Below are positions 32,680 through 44,714 of a stretch of DNA of 64,000 nt, one piece after another. The stretch is from Toxorhynchites rutilus septentrionalis (lineage: Eukaryota > Arthropoda > Insecta > Diptera > Culicidae), in the NCBI RefSeq assembly GCF_029784135.1, contig NC_073746.1:77762704-77826703 (forward strand). Direction: 5' to 3'. Position 1 is the stretch's first letter; each line of letters opens with the position of its first letter. The translations under genes were made by a program, and so were the position numbers. The notes under the pieces were generated by a model that was not told the DNA's origin, did no database searches, and saw only the letters and a list, made by a program, of their open reading frames with translations.

Positions 32680-35547
32680 AGTGTGTGTATATTTAGTTGT
32701 TTCAAGCCATCGAATGAAACGAAATTTGGCATATGGAGGTTTTAGGGTGCAATAAATATTTCTATGGTGGTTAGACTCTCCACCCCCTCTCTAAGAGGGG
32801 GCTGCCATACAACTGAAACACAAATTTCTGCATTACTCGAGAATTATTCAAGCAAATGAACCCAAATTGGGCATATTGAGGTATTAGGGTGCAATAAATG
32901 TTTCTATGGTGGTTAGACTCTCCACCCCCCTCTCTAAGGGGGGCTGCCATACAAATAAAACACAAATTTCTGCATTACTCGAGAATTATTCAAGCAAATG
33001 AAACCAAATTGGACATATTGAGGTACTAGGGTGCAATAATTATTTCTATGGTGGTTATTCTCTTCACCCCCCCCCTCTCTTAGGGGGGCTGCCATACAAA
33101 TGAAACTCAAATTTCTGCATTACTCGAGAATTAATCAAGCAAATGGAACCAAATTTTGCATGCGAATATTTTAAGGGACACGAAACGTTTCCATGCTAAA
33201 TAGACACTCCTCGCCTCTCTCTGAGGGGGGACTGCCATACAAATTTCTGCATAATTCAAGAACTAATCCAGCAAAATGAACTAAATTTGGCATGTGGAGG
33301 TTTTAGGGGGCAAGAAACATTTCTAAGGTGGTTCAACACTCCACCCATCTTTCTGAGGGAGGGGGCTGCCATAGAAATGAAACACAAATTTCTGCATAAC
33401 TCGAGAACTTATCAAGCACAATTTGGAATGTAAGGGTTTTTGGGTAAGAGGAATGTTTCTATGATGTTATGACACCCCTCCAAACATGACAATTGAAAAT
33501 TTTCAGGAAACTCTGAAGGAAAAAGGGAAAACTCGGAAAATCAAATTCCCATATGTTCTACAATTACATAGTGACAAGTGCTGTTAGTCCATTTGATGGT
33601 TGCGCTAGCGAAATTGAACTTTGTTCGAAATTGGAAATGGATTTTAATGTGATGAAACGCACTCCTATAACTTCTTCTATCTATACCAAAAAAGGATCGC
33701 CGGATGTGTTGAAAAGAGCAGAACTCGAGGAAGGAATTGTCCGATTCAGGGCTGTCTTCATTCTATCATATTTTCTGTCATCATAAAGGCTTCGTTAGTG
33801 CCTTCGACATTGCATCAATGCATTGAACTGACGCTGTGATGAAGCAGGTGTTAAGGTTGTGCACCAAAAAATTATTTGGAGAATACCAAGTTATTCAATA
33901 AGTTATAATAAGTTATTAATTTATTTGTGTTCGCGTGTCAGTCGCAAAACTGCTTTCAACTAGGATTGCATTTGCGCTAATCTTGATCATAATGAAGCAG
34001 AGCTACTCTTTTCGAGGTTGTTGAGATTAACAGATAGAGTTTATTTCGTTTATTTAGTTACCAAGAAAGTAAATCCCGTTCTGGAATTTTGTATGTGATT
34101 TAGTTTCGCTTGCCAGTAGCAAAACTTAACTTTCTCCACTAAGGATAACAGCTGCGCTTATCTCGAGCATATATTGTTCTGCGAGCGCAAGAATGAATCA
34201 TCAAAAAATTATCGCCAAATGATTCTACAATTAAAAAAAATATTTTAGGGCGACCAAACTGGCAGAATGGTTTTTCCAAAATTTTCTTAGCATTAGAAAA
34301 TAATATCCGCAGTTATAAACAAGCGACTTGAATTAAACTACAGCGTAGTTCTACGTCAATAATGCGGTCGTGCCTTGAACACAAGCTCCTATAATTTTGA
34401 TGTTACTTTTCCTCAATGTATAACTGCCATTTGAATGAAGCATATTTGAATGAAGCATACATTTCTTGCATAATTCAAGAACTAATCAAGCTAATGAAAC
34501 CAAATTAGGCATATGGAGAGTTTAGGGAGCAATGAATGTTTCTACGATCGATTAATCAAGCAAATGGAACCAAATTAGGCATATACAAGTTTTAGGGAGC
34601 AATAAATGTTTTTATGGTGGTTTGACATTCGTTTCTCCTCTCTAAAGAGGGGAGGGGGAGGAGGTTGCTGAACAATTCGAGAACTAATCAAACAAATGGA
34701 ATCAAACTTAGCACATAGAGGTTTGAAGTATCTATAAACGTTTCTCCGGAAGTTCGACACTCCTCCCCCTCTCTAAAGGGGGGCACCTAAACAAATGAAA
34801 CACAAATTTCTGCATAACTCGAGAATTAATGAGAGAATTTTGGGTACGACAAATGTTCCTATGATGGTATGACATCCCTTCCTCCACTGGAGAGGAGAAG
34901 GGGTCCCATAAAAATAATGCACATATTATTCCAACCATATTCATATTCCAACCAAACATGACAATTGATAATTTTCGGAAAACTCTGAAGGAAAATGGGA
35001 GAATTCGATAAATTCAATTCGCATGTGTTCCACCATTACGTATTGACAAGCGTTGTTAGTTCATTTGATATTTGCGGTAACGAAATTGATCTTCGTTCGA
35101 AAATGGAAATGGATTCTAATGTGATAAAACGCACTTCGTATCGTCTTCTATCTATATAAATAAAAATGAATCGCCGAATGTTTTGATAAGAGCAAAACTC
35201 CATATAGAAATTGTCCGATTTGAAGCTGTTTTCATTCTATCATATTTTCTTTATCAATGTTGTAACTATGTAACGGGGAAACATGTTATTTGCAATTGGA
35301 TGAAAAATCTTGCACGAGAGTTGTGTCTGAAAATAATATGATATTATAATGTCGAGGTTTGGTTGAAGTACTGAAATTTTCTAGTAAAAATCTAAAAAAG
35401 GGTAAATTAAAATCTAAAGGGTAAATTAGAAGATCAGTCAATGAACAGTTCTGCGATTGGAGCCATGCCCGTGCGCTTAGTAAGAAAACGTGAATATGAT
35501 AACGAAAAATGAATTTTGGGCGAGACTAAGCTTGCCGGGACAGCTAG
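32680..35547 (+). mobile_element. Helitron-type arrays, two or more degraded copies
   Basis: Units of the 143-bp repeat (GGGGGGCTGCCATACAAATG, CTCGAGAATTAATCAAGC) run from about 32700 to 33450, and again from about 34440 to 34930. Each array is followed by the family's 3' domain (GACAATTGAAAATTTTC, then AATGGAAATGGATTTTAATG). The second copy ends GCCGGGACAGCTAG (CTAG 35544-35547) before a flanking T. The units here are more diverged than at 5801-6684, so these are older. 31962-32679 and 33790-34440 hold no recognisable gene. Confidence 0.65.
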
Positions 35548-38500
35548 TTATTACATAAAAATATAAATCAATCCACAGTCCATTCATGTACAATTAAATT
35601 TATTGAGGGTTATGTTACATTATTGAAATATGTTATGTCATGAAAAATATATGATTTTTCTTGGATCCCTATCAACCCTCGTATTTATTCTCATATTAAT
35701 TGTAATTATGTAATTAATGTAATATTGTAATGATGAATATTGGGAACGTTTTCTCCACAGAAAATGACCGAAATTTCAATTAGAGAGAGATATTTAATGC
35801 ATCATCCAACTTGGCCAAAGGTAACCTAAAAATGGGAACAATCCATTAGGACCTTGCTCTTTTCCGTTTCGGAAAAAACCCAATCTCCGAGACTCCTCCT
35901 CGGTCGTATTTCACGTGCTGCTTCATTTCGGAAAACCGAATAATTTGATGCTCACCAAACACAAATACAACCCCCGAAAAATGGGGTGCAGAAGACCCTG
36001 AAATTGTCGTCCGCGCGGGTGCTCCGGCACTGAAGACACTCAGTGAGAGATAAAATTTTAATTAAAAACATAAGAAAGAAAGCTGAAACCACCGCGCGCG
36101 TTGTTCCCTTCTCGCCCACGCGCGATGGTGGGCGGAAAGGGTTGATGATTCCGGCGACTCGCAACGTGAGGGTGGTATTATTTAATAAATGAGACCAGCG
36201 CTGTGTGTACGGCGAAACTAAATAGAACCGGGACCAGGTTTCCGTACACCTCCGTTGTTGCCGTTCCTGGAAAGAGACAACCGAGGCACCCGCACAAACG
36301 AATGGGAAGAGGATAGATAATTAGTTATAAAATTATGTTAAATGAGTATTTTCATATCCAATACCGTTTTCTCTTTAATTATAAACAGAACCTTGTGTGG
36401 GGGGGAGGTATATGGGTGGCAGCAGGGGGATCGTGGAACACAATCCGAGTAGGAGCACCGAGTGGTTGGTTGAGGGAGAATGATGCTGCATGCTCATTTA
36501 ATTATGGAGCCGATTTCTCCACGCCTGGACGACGGAATGGAAGAAGATACATGAGGGAAGTTTGACAAGTTGGCGTGAAAATAATTAACGGAAAAATAAT
36601 TGGATTTGTTAACATTGAGCACTAGGTTACAGGGATGGTCTTCCGTTCCAGTTTCGGAAAACGGTAGTTCTTGAAATACACGGTTGAACGGATGTGTAAA
36701 GATCCATGGAATTGGGTAGATAAAACACGTCGACATTTTGAGCTATCCATTAATGTTGTAGTTTTTAATTTGAATTCATCCAACCCGAAACATTACCAAT
36801 GGTAACAAGAAAGCCACGATTCGCGAAACTTAACCGACCAGTGTAAACTTTGACAATTACTTCAATTTGGAGTCGATCCAAATTCCCTCCCAATTACTGT
36901 CTCCATGCTCCCACAATTGAACCACATTCGGCATCATTACCCACTCCGTTACTACAAACGAACGTAGCGGAGCCTAGTCCTGGGGAGGATTTAGGACAAA
37001 GTTTCTCCATTCTCCGAGGGGTAGACACCCCGGCTGGCTGGTCCGTACGGATGCTATTTTCCCGCAAAGCTTCCTCGCTCTGGTTGTGTGCGTCTTGGAG
37101 CCAGAAGATGTTTGAAACTGCTTCATTTTCAGCCACCAGCTCCACCCTTCAACGAGAACCCAAGTTCAAAACACTACCCGCTCCTTTGCTACCCCACTCC
37201 CAGACCAAACCCTACCAGCGTCAGACAGCCAGCTTCGCTTTCGGCAAGCAAGCGTGCTGCACACAATAATGATAATTAAATTTTAATTAAAAATTTATGT
37301 CATTTTAACAAGAAGCTTATTAAAAATTGAATGGTTGAATTAAAATTTTCAAATTAATGAAGAGCAAGCGGAAAGAAGATGCGAGTGACGCGTGTCCTCC
37401 CATCGCATCCCCTTAGCGTTCGTCACCCACGCAATAATCCGCGACGCGTTGCGATCCGTTGCGATGCCGATACCATCTTCGAGGTCTTTCGGAGGACTAA
37501 TTTCCTCCTCAAACAGAACGAAAAAAACGGGTTGATTTTTCAGCTGACGGTCACACCGACTGCGACTTTGCGTTGATTCGCGCGAAGCAGGAGTAGGGGG
37601 AAAGGGGTAGGCAGTAACAGCATCCAAGGCTTTCGAATATCAAATTGAGACATTCATTTGAATGTTAGCATTCTCATTTTGCGTATTTCATTCATTTTCG
37701 AGCGCCGAATTCTCGTTGCGCGGAAAAGCAGATCTCTGGAAGGAAACCAATCCTCCGGCAGAGCGCTTCTGCGAGCAGTCGCCAAGAGGGACCGCGTTTC
37801 CGTCTGCTCTATTGCTGAGTGTGGTCTGCTGTTGTTGTTGCTGCTGCTCCTGTTTTAGGAGGGTCCAACTGACTGAATGACTGGATGCTATTTCCCGTCC
37901 AGCAGAGGAACGGAAAGAGGTGGACAGTGCGGCGGGGGTGGTGGGATTGAAGAATGTTTTATTAATTTGATACGAGCGAAAGAGGGGTAAAACAGTCAAC
38001 GTGACGTGCTGCTGCTGCTTCGAGAGGGCAGAGAGGGTTTTTTATTTGTTGGGAGTGTAAGGCTCGGGGCCGGCGAGTCACGTTCTGCACAATGGAAAAA
38101 TTCGCTGGAAAATCCATTAGAAATAATTAGAAAAGGTGCGTTTTAAAGGGTAGCTCTCAAGGGTGAACGGAGTCGGTGCGTAGGAAAACTCGAGAGTTCC
38201 GAAGTACAAATAATCTCGTATATTTAAGTCGTAAGTCGTATTACGTTGAGAAAACGAAAGTTAGTAATGAAACATAGTGATAAATGTTGTATTTACCAGA
38301 CCGATTGATACTGAATGGAATAGAATCCGGAATCATAGTTTTCACATTATCTGACCACTTATAGGCTGATAGATTCATGATTTCTGTATTGATAAAACAA
38401 ATCTTTCATGCTGAAATATATTTTTTTCATGTTTGCACCTAGTTTTTAGTTCTTTATTGCGCTATCCGCGATTTTATTTATTCGCGGTTCTCTTGCAGGA

Positions 38501-38770
38501 CTATTCCGTGGATAACCGGGGTTCTACTGTATGTTCAAATAAGCATTGAATAGATCCCAAAAGTTATTCGATAGATCCCAAAAATTATTCGATTCTGTAT
38601 TCGATCAAAAAGTCATTTATTTCAAAATCATTTATGCAAAAAATCCCGAATTCGTTGAGTAGGCTTGAGAAAAGGACATCTTTGAAACGAATTTGGATCA
38701 ACAACTAATACAGAGTGACTAATGTGAGTGACTGACTGATTTCCTATACAATACGGGACTAAATATAATA
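35548..38770. other. unique GC-richer island, no gene supported
   Basis: This region has no repeat match except at 38440-38530. It includes CG-rich boxes (36090-36130, 37380-37460), AT motifs TTTTAATTAAAAAC (36055-36068) and GATAATTAAATTTTAATTAA (37271-37290), and short CTG/TTG runs (37825-37855, 38008-38020). Open frames up to 139 codons lie on both strands and overlap, with no domain. The composition fits regulatory or untranslated DNA of a nearby developmental gene. Confidence 0.4.
38440..38530 (-). mobile_element. pogo/Tigger-like terminal fragment
   Basis: In reverse it reads TACAGTAGAACCCCGGTTAT followed by CCACGGAATAGTCC and CGCGGATAGCGCAATAAAG. Related diverged fragments lie at 52455-52540 (CAGGGTTCTACTGTA end) and 49075-49140. 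One terminus only is visible in each. Confidence 0.5.
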
Positions 38771-38774
38771 TAAT

Positions 38775-39530
38775 ATACAGGGTGGCCCGTCTAACAGGAA
38801 GATATAGGGTGTAAAATGAAAATCTCATCACTGAACATGTAAGAAATAATGAAAGATTTCGAACGATTACAACTCGATCATGTTTGCATGTTACAACTCG
38901 ATCATGTTTGCATGTAAGGGGGTCTCCGTAGCCACATTGGTTGCGCGTTCGCTTAGTAAGCGATCGATCGTGAGTTCAAGGACCCTCATTGACCATCTTT
39001 GTGTTGTTACAGAATAGCTACGTCCACGCAACAATCATCAGCGATGGAGATCGATCCACGTTCGAAATAAGATCGATTCATCCATACAACTGCTCTGCTC
39101 TGCAAGACACATCTGTTCTATAAATAACTCAACAATGATCAATCAACTGTCTCCGCTGTCCGGTGGTCCAACTGTGGATAATGAAAGAACAGAAAGAATA
39201 CTCTTACGCCTAAATGGCTACTGTGTGAATGTACCATATGTAATGATATAGAAGGAATACTGGCGAATGGCAACTGTGTAATGTGCTAATTATAGATATA
39301 TGATAACCATGTGACATGTACACGATTAAAAATTCGGGCTTATTACAGCTAAAATGCTAATGAGCCTTAAATAAATAAATGGGATATAAAAAAAATGTTT
39401 GCATGTTTGCATGAATTGATTGGAAATATTTCCACGCATCAATCACAATTAAGAAAATATTATATTGTAAAATGACAAGCATTATCCAAACGCGCTAAAT
39501 CCGATTCAATTTTTGATCCCCAGGCCTTGC
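38775..39530 (+). repeat. dispersed repeat, SINE-interrupted copy
   Basis: The family block CGTCTAACAGGAAGATATAG, then ACTCGATCATGTTTGCATG, resumes after the SINE with TTGCATGAATTGATTGG and GACAAGCATTATCC. The same series runs uninterrupted at 52802-53060 and with a different SINE inside at 44715-45240. A 24-bp stretch (TTACAACTCGATCATGTTTG and on) is duplicated in tandem just before the SINE. Confidence 0.65.
38915..39394 (+). mobile_element. tRNA-derived SINE, second copy
   Basis: It is homologous end to end with 923-1417. It is flanked by the 11-bp duplication ATGTTTGCATG (38904-38914, 39395-39405). The B-box region is shortened to GTGAGTTCAAGGACC by loss of about five bases relative to the other copy, and a GGGCTG block in the body is also missing. 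Confidence 0.8.
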
Positions 39531-39958
39531 CATCTGAAAGGAGCAAGTAAAGTAGCATCAAGGAACTTTTAAATATATCCATACCATTGCGAAAAAGTCA
39601 CAGGAGGGTTGTGTCCAAGACACGACCACATAGTTGGCGTAGGACTTCGTTAAGCTATCTGTTACATGCTGATTTTGGATTAATTTGAAGAATTACATCG
39701 TTGAACTCTTTGTTGATTATTCGGTGGCATTTAAAAGGGTCGTTTTTTTTGGTTGTTGGATATTGTTTGTTCACTCCCCCTTTGCTTACAGCCGAGTGAT
39801 GATGACAGATGGATGGTGATTAGGTGCTTATCAAGATGGAACATACAGAAGTGGAATGAGATATTATGAAAGCCGCTGTCTGTGGCCCTGGACGAGATAG
39901 GTCCTGTGTCATGTATAGATGAAATAAAGAAAACAAAACTCACCAATTTAATATAAGT

Positions 39959-40113
39959 TTTTTTTTATTTCTGTATTATTATAGTGACCTTCAACACGTT
40001 TGGCTGGTTCGTCACTTTTACCTTCAATTTCTGAAGAATGTTGAGAGTGAGAATTGAACTCGTGACCTTCAGCGTGAGAGGTGTGGATGTTACCACTACG
40101 CTAGATCGCCTCC
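39959..40113 (-). mobile_element. short tRNA-derived SINE
   Basis: In reverse it reads GGAGGCGATCTAGCGTAGTG (A-box region TAGCGTAGTGG), then GAGTTCAATTCTC (B box), then GACGAACCAGCC and an A-rich tail (T run at 39959-39967). The flanks share ATATAAG, a likely short target duplication. It differs from the other two SINE types in the window. 39531-39958 holds nothing I can name. Confidence 0.7.
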
Positions 40114-41330
40114 TCATTTTATATAAGGTAGTTATCATTATCGAACACAATTATTAGTTTTTCTCACCACAAAATCCATGTTACTTTATTGTAGAGAAAA
40201 CATATTTGAAATGCAAAAGGTAATTTTCTTTTGTATGTTTTACTCTCTGAGAATGTTTATTCAACCCATTCCCATTTTCGCTTCCAATTCAACGGAACAC
40301 GATGCTATATGCCTCAATGCGAATTTCAATTGGACTAACAGCACTCAAAACGATATGTAGAGCATATGGCATCATTTATTCGAATATTCCTTCACTTTTC
40401 CAATTTTTCTCGACGCATGAACTTTCCTTGGGTGAAAATCAATACAACAAAACAGATAGATTAAACCGGACGATCCGTTCTCGAGCGGGGATACACGTTG
40501 TTTCTAATGTATGAAAATTGAAATAAATAGTTTCATATTTCAAATCATTTTAACTACCTACCATATACAATTTTACACTAACACTTGTGCTAAATATTTC
40601 ACAATGCATGATCGGTCATTGATATGCAATTTCACGAAGCAACCAACATTATAGTTACAAATTTAATTTTTATTTGCGAGAATTAATCGTATCACTCACC
40701 TTACTTGCAATATAAAAATGTCCCGACTTACATGAATTTGCAATCTCGATTTACCCCTACTTGGTTTTGAAATCTGTGATAAGGAACACCTTTCGATGGG
40801 AACAAAAACTTCCCTAATGCTGTATTTGAATGTCGATTTCTCCGGGCACCTTGGTTTTGAAGTCTGTAGTCTGTACAAAACTCTCGTAAATCTATCAGGA
40901 ATAACTGAGCAATAATTGTTAATACGGAAGGAAGCTTCTTCAATCTTTTCATTTTTGACCAGTCAGAACGAGGTATTTTCGTTTGGATAACGGTTGAGAT
41001 TTTTCAATTGTTCTATAGTTAGTTTCATGCCATATATTATTTATTCAATAAAAAAAAAATGTTTTGATGTGTCAAAATCGATTGACGCGAATCCATTATG
41101 AAATGATTGAACAATAAGCATTTGAAATTGAATATTCTTCGTGATGCGATCGGTTTTCGTTTCTCAATTTGTACCCCCAATATGTTCCCGAAAGACGTAA
41201 TCCTACATCAAAAACCGCCAAGGCATCAACGAAGCTGCCTCATAAATATTCCCCCATTGCGGCAATTCTTCAGTTCAAGGTTTATTATCGTGCCGAAAGG
41301 ACATCCAGGTTGTTAGCTTCAGAATTAATA
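40114..41330. other. no gene or known repeat seen
   Basis: This is mixed AT-rich sequence with short frames on both strands and no domain. Two similar boxes, CTTGGTTTTGAAATCTGTG (40760) and CTTGGTTTTGAAGTCTGTA (40850), form a short direct repeat about 90 bp apart. Confidence 0.3.
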
Positions 41331-41745
41331 TGCGTGTGCCATTGGCACGGCACGTATCATGGCACGACAAAACTCTGTACCATTTGGTACGGCACAGAGC
41401 TGTGCCATGGTACACTTGGCACGGTTGATACAGTTGGCACAGATTGGCACAGATGGCACAGTTGGTACTCTTGGCACAGCTGGCACGTTTGGTACAAATG
41501 GCACGGTTGGCACGGTTGGCACAAATTGGCACAGTTGGCACAACTAGCACAGATTGGCACAAATGGTACGTATGGCACGAATGGCACAAATGGCACAAAT
41601 AGTACAAATGGCACAAATGGCACAAACGGCACAAACGGCACAAAAGGCATAAATGGCACAAATGGCACAAATGGCGCAAATGGCACAATTGGTACAAATG
41701 GTACAAATGACACAAATGGCACAAATGGCACATTTGGTACACTTA
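41330..41745. repeat. TGGCACAAA minisatellite
   Basis: The core unit is 9 bp (ATGGCACAA) and is most regular from about 41560 to 41740. To the left it is more varied (TGGCACGG, TTGGCACAG). Because the unit is a multiple of three and lacks stops, long frames open on both strands (41169-41765 on +, 41742-41275 on -). They give repeating Asn-Gly-Thr or Val-Pro-Phe and are not evidence of a gene. Confidence 0.9.
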
Positions 41746-42060
41746 CTACGAATTGTATGTTTTAATGCACAGATTCAAATCCCTATTTCTACGAAACGGT
41801 TCTGTTGCTTGCCCTGTTTGTATGTTTGTATGCAGGGAATCGATTCAGTGCTGGTTTTTCAAAAGTGAAAATAATTATTGTTTCCCGTTTATTTCCCTGA
41901 TTACTAGCGTACCGACAGACTTTTTGGGCCCCACAAGAAAAACATCCGAATCGCGCTAGGCGACGAACTTAAAAATAGAAAGTTTACCCCCTTCCTGTCA
42001 ACACAACTTTATCTCTGCTATCATCATAAAACTGCGTGTCCCATTGTCTTGAGAAGCCAA

Positions 42061-42360
42061 AAAATAGCGGACTGCATATTTTCTCAAAATCCCATCAATA
42101 TGGGTATCAAATGAAAGGGCTTGACTAGTAGAACACAGTTATTTATGAAAAAATGCAAATAAAAAATGACCGCCACCACAAAATGGCGCCATATATTGTT
42201 TTCAAAACCCCATTAATATGAGTATCAAATGAAAGGGCTTGACTAGCAGTTATTTATGATAAATTCATATTCAAAATGACCGCCACCACGAAATGGCGCC
42301 ATAAATATATTTTTTTTAAATCCCATCAATATGAGTATCAAGTGAAAGTCGTCGAATATA
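42061..42360. repeat. second set of ~117-bp tandem repeats
   Basis: Three units with GGGTATCAAATGAAAGGGCTT at about 42101, 42219 and 42331 match the set at 17595-17940 in the same orientation, including the GACCGCCACCACAAAATGGC block. Confidence 0.75.
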
Positions 42361-42704
42361 CAGTATATTCAGACACTGGAACACCTCCGACGTCGAGTTT
42401 GTCTTGATAGAGGTAACCTGGCGCCAATTATATTGCGACACGACAACGTTCCTTCACACACGTCGCGTGCAACTGAGACTCTGAAAAACCTGAAGTTTGC
42501 ATTAATTCCCGACCTTGTGTCTTGCAATTTTTTCCTCTACTAGAGAGAGAGACCTTAAGGATAATCATTACAGCTCTGACAATGAGGTGACTATCACAAA
42601 GCATCATCTTTCAATGGATACGCGTCAAAATTTGACAGCAATCGGTTGATTGGTTCGTGAGTTACAGCATTGAGAGTGAAGCAACTTTTGTTATTGTGAA
42701 AAAA

Positions 42705-42977
42705 ATGGAAAAAAACGAATTTCGTGTGTAATTGCATAATTTGGGCTTCGAATTGCTTCCGCATCCACCGTATTCTCAAAATCTGGCCCCAGCGACTATT
42801 TTCTGTCCGCAGACCTGAAGAGAATACTCGCTAGCAAGAAATTTAAGACCGATGATGTAGTGATTACCGAAACTGAGGCCTATTTTGATAAAAAAAAAAC
42901 GAAAGAGTACTATAAAAATGGTATCGAAAAGTTGCAAGATCGCTATAAACGCTGTATCGCCCTCGAAGGCAATTAGG
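42705..42977 (+). pseudogene. internally deleted mariner transposase
   Basis: The start MEKNEFRV (42705-42728) is a mariner transposase N-terminus. It runs straight into a stop and then C-terminal sequence: FELLPHPPYSQNLAP, then in the next frame SDYFLSADLKRILASKKF, ETEAYFDKK, YYKNGIEKLQDRYKRC and IALEGN with TAG at 42975-42977. The SD of the SDYF block would be the last of the three catalytic Asp residues. More than 200 central residues are missing. A one-base loss in the C run of LAP/SD shifts the frame. The element ends are not resolved. Confidence 0.8.
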
Positions 42978-43049
42978 TTGAATAATAAAATTGAATTTAG
43001 CAAAAAAATTGTTTTACTGTGTTATCTTATAAACTTTTCAGCCAAACTG

Positions 43050-43260
43050 TTAAGGTGGAAAACCGATTACTCGCGGTGGACTCGAGTTTAGAAGGGTGAC
43101 ATATTTTTTGAGGAAAACGATGGGATATAAGGGATTTTTTACAATGTTGAGAACACACTCAATTCTTAAATCTATTCGTATATCTATTGTATATTTACAT
43201 TTCAACTTATTTTACTGTTTATAGCAAGGGGGTCAATTGCTCGCAATGGAAGAGAAGCAG
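43050..43260 (-). mobile_element. I-type LINE 3'-UTR fragment
   Basis: It matches 19733-19935 of the full I-type LINE in the same orientation, including GTGGAAAACCGATTACTCGC and GTATATCTATTGTATATTTA. It lacks the final tail and everything 5' of the UTR. Its inner edge runs into a perfect 15-bp hairpin (43239-43253 with 43266-43280), which could mark an inversion at the truncation point. 43281-44700 contains a 129-codon frame (43237-43626) without recognisable domain and otherwise nothing I can identify. Confidence 0.75.
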
Positions 43261-44714
43261 GGTTATCTTCCATTGCGAGCTTCTCAGCCGGGCTGTTACA
43301 TTCTACTTTTATCAGATCAAACTTATGTTGGAAATAGCCAGGTTTATTGCAGAGTGGACCAATGGCATACAACCGTAGTGACTAGAGAGAAGCCACGTTT
43401 TTGTGACAACCCGAAAATGGAAGGAATTTCAAATGAAATGTTGGATTTCTCCGCATCAGAAGATTCTTCCCTTTGTCCTCCAGTAAAGACTGAAAAATAT
43501 AAGAGCAGTATGAGCGAGCGAAACAAGAAACACATTGCAAATAAGCACGAAATAAAGCGTTTCGCATTCTTTGCCATTCACGATTATGCTCTAATTTTTA
43601 CTCCTAGGAAACACTTTCCAAATTAATTTTATAGTGAGGTGTAATATTATCAGGCATTAATGCAACAGCAACAGGGGCTATGTATTTGCTAGATTTTAAA
43701 TAATAATATAATGACTTTTTTCGTACTCTCTGCGTTCTAGACTTTTAGCGCCATTTTGAGTTTTCATTGCTTTAAAAATAGAAACAATTTAGTTGATCTA
43801 TATGAAAAGTAGTTCGATGTTCTTCTAGATTGCGAAAAATTACAAAAGAAGGCAATTTTATTTGATTATGGTATGTTCATCAAAACTAATTATATACATT
43901 GAATCTGCCTGTTTACTGGAAAAGTCGGGATATCTCAAGAAACATGAAAACAGTGAAAATTTAAATATATTCCAAATACAATTATGTTGTTTTCAAACAC
44001 GCCCTTCTCAAAAGTTGGTGGATAAATAATAAAATCGTTTCAAAAAAATAATATTATAACTAGTGGTCATTCAGATAACGTTTGATATGTTCTCCTGAAA
44101 CTTGATCTAAAATTAGGTTCATCGGTGCATAACCTCATGGAATGAGACATTAGAGTAATGTTCTGTACCCGTGTCCTAAGTTTAGTAACGATCACCAAGT
44201 CGCCTTTAGGCTTCCATTTCAGCAATGCAGTATGGGTCCGCACATTTATCTGGAAACCTACTCCACGGTGATATGAAACGTTGATGCCACGTATTCTAGA
44301 ATACAACATTATCTGTCCCGATATTATTCGGGGTTCTCCAAAGTTCTTTCAACGGTATTCACTGAGCCTCAGGAATTCGAACGTCTTTCGTCGATTTCCA
44401 ATTGGGCCATCTTACTCTGGTCAAAGCGTTCCAAGTGCTAATTTGTGTTTGTTTCATGCTGAAAGGTGATGACGTTAAATCAGTTCGTTTAATTGTTATT
44501 TCGATTACCGTAGGAATTATGTTTCAGGGTCAGTGCTCCATAAGTCAGAGGTCCACTATCCTTTACTGTCTTGTCTGTCTAGCTGCGAGAATAAGCGTAT
44601 CGTACTGGTGGATTCCAGCCAAACGCTGAATAAGCGGATTGAATAATATAGTTTCGTAGTTCTACGTCAAAAATGCGGTCGTTTCCAAGAAACAACCTCT
44701 TACATTTTTTTTGT

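Noticed and set aside
32680..35547. CRISPR-like array because of regular repeats
   Set aside because: Units are contiguous tandem repeats of about 143 bp without unique spacers, in a eukaryotic Helitron context.
41169..41765. 198-codon frame with Asn-Gly-Thr repeats
   Set aside because: It is produced by a stop-free 9-bp minisatellite; equally long frames exist on the opposite strand.
43237..43626. 129-codon frame at the edge of the LINE fragment
   Set aside because: Starts inside the LINE hairpin and shows no recognisable protein family.
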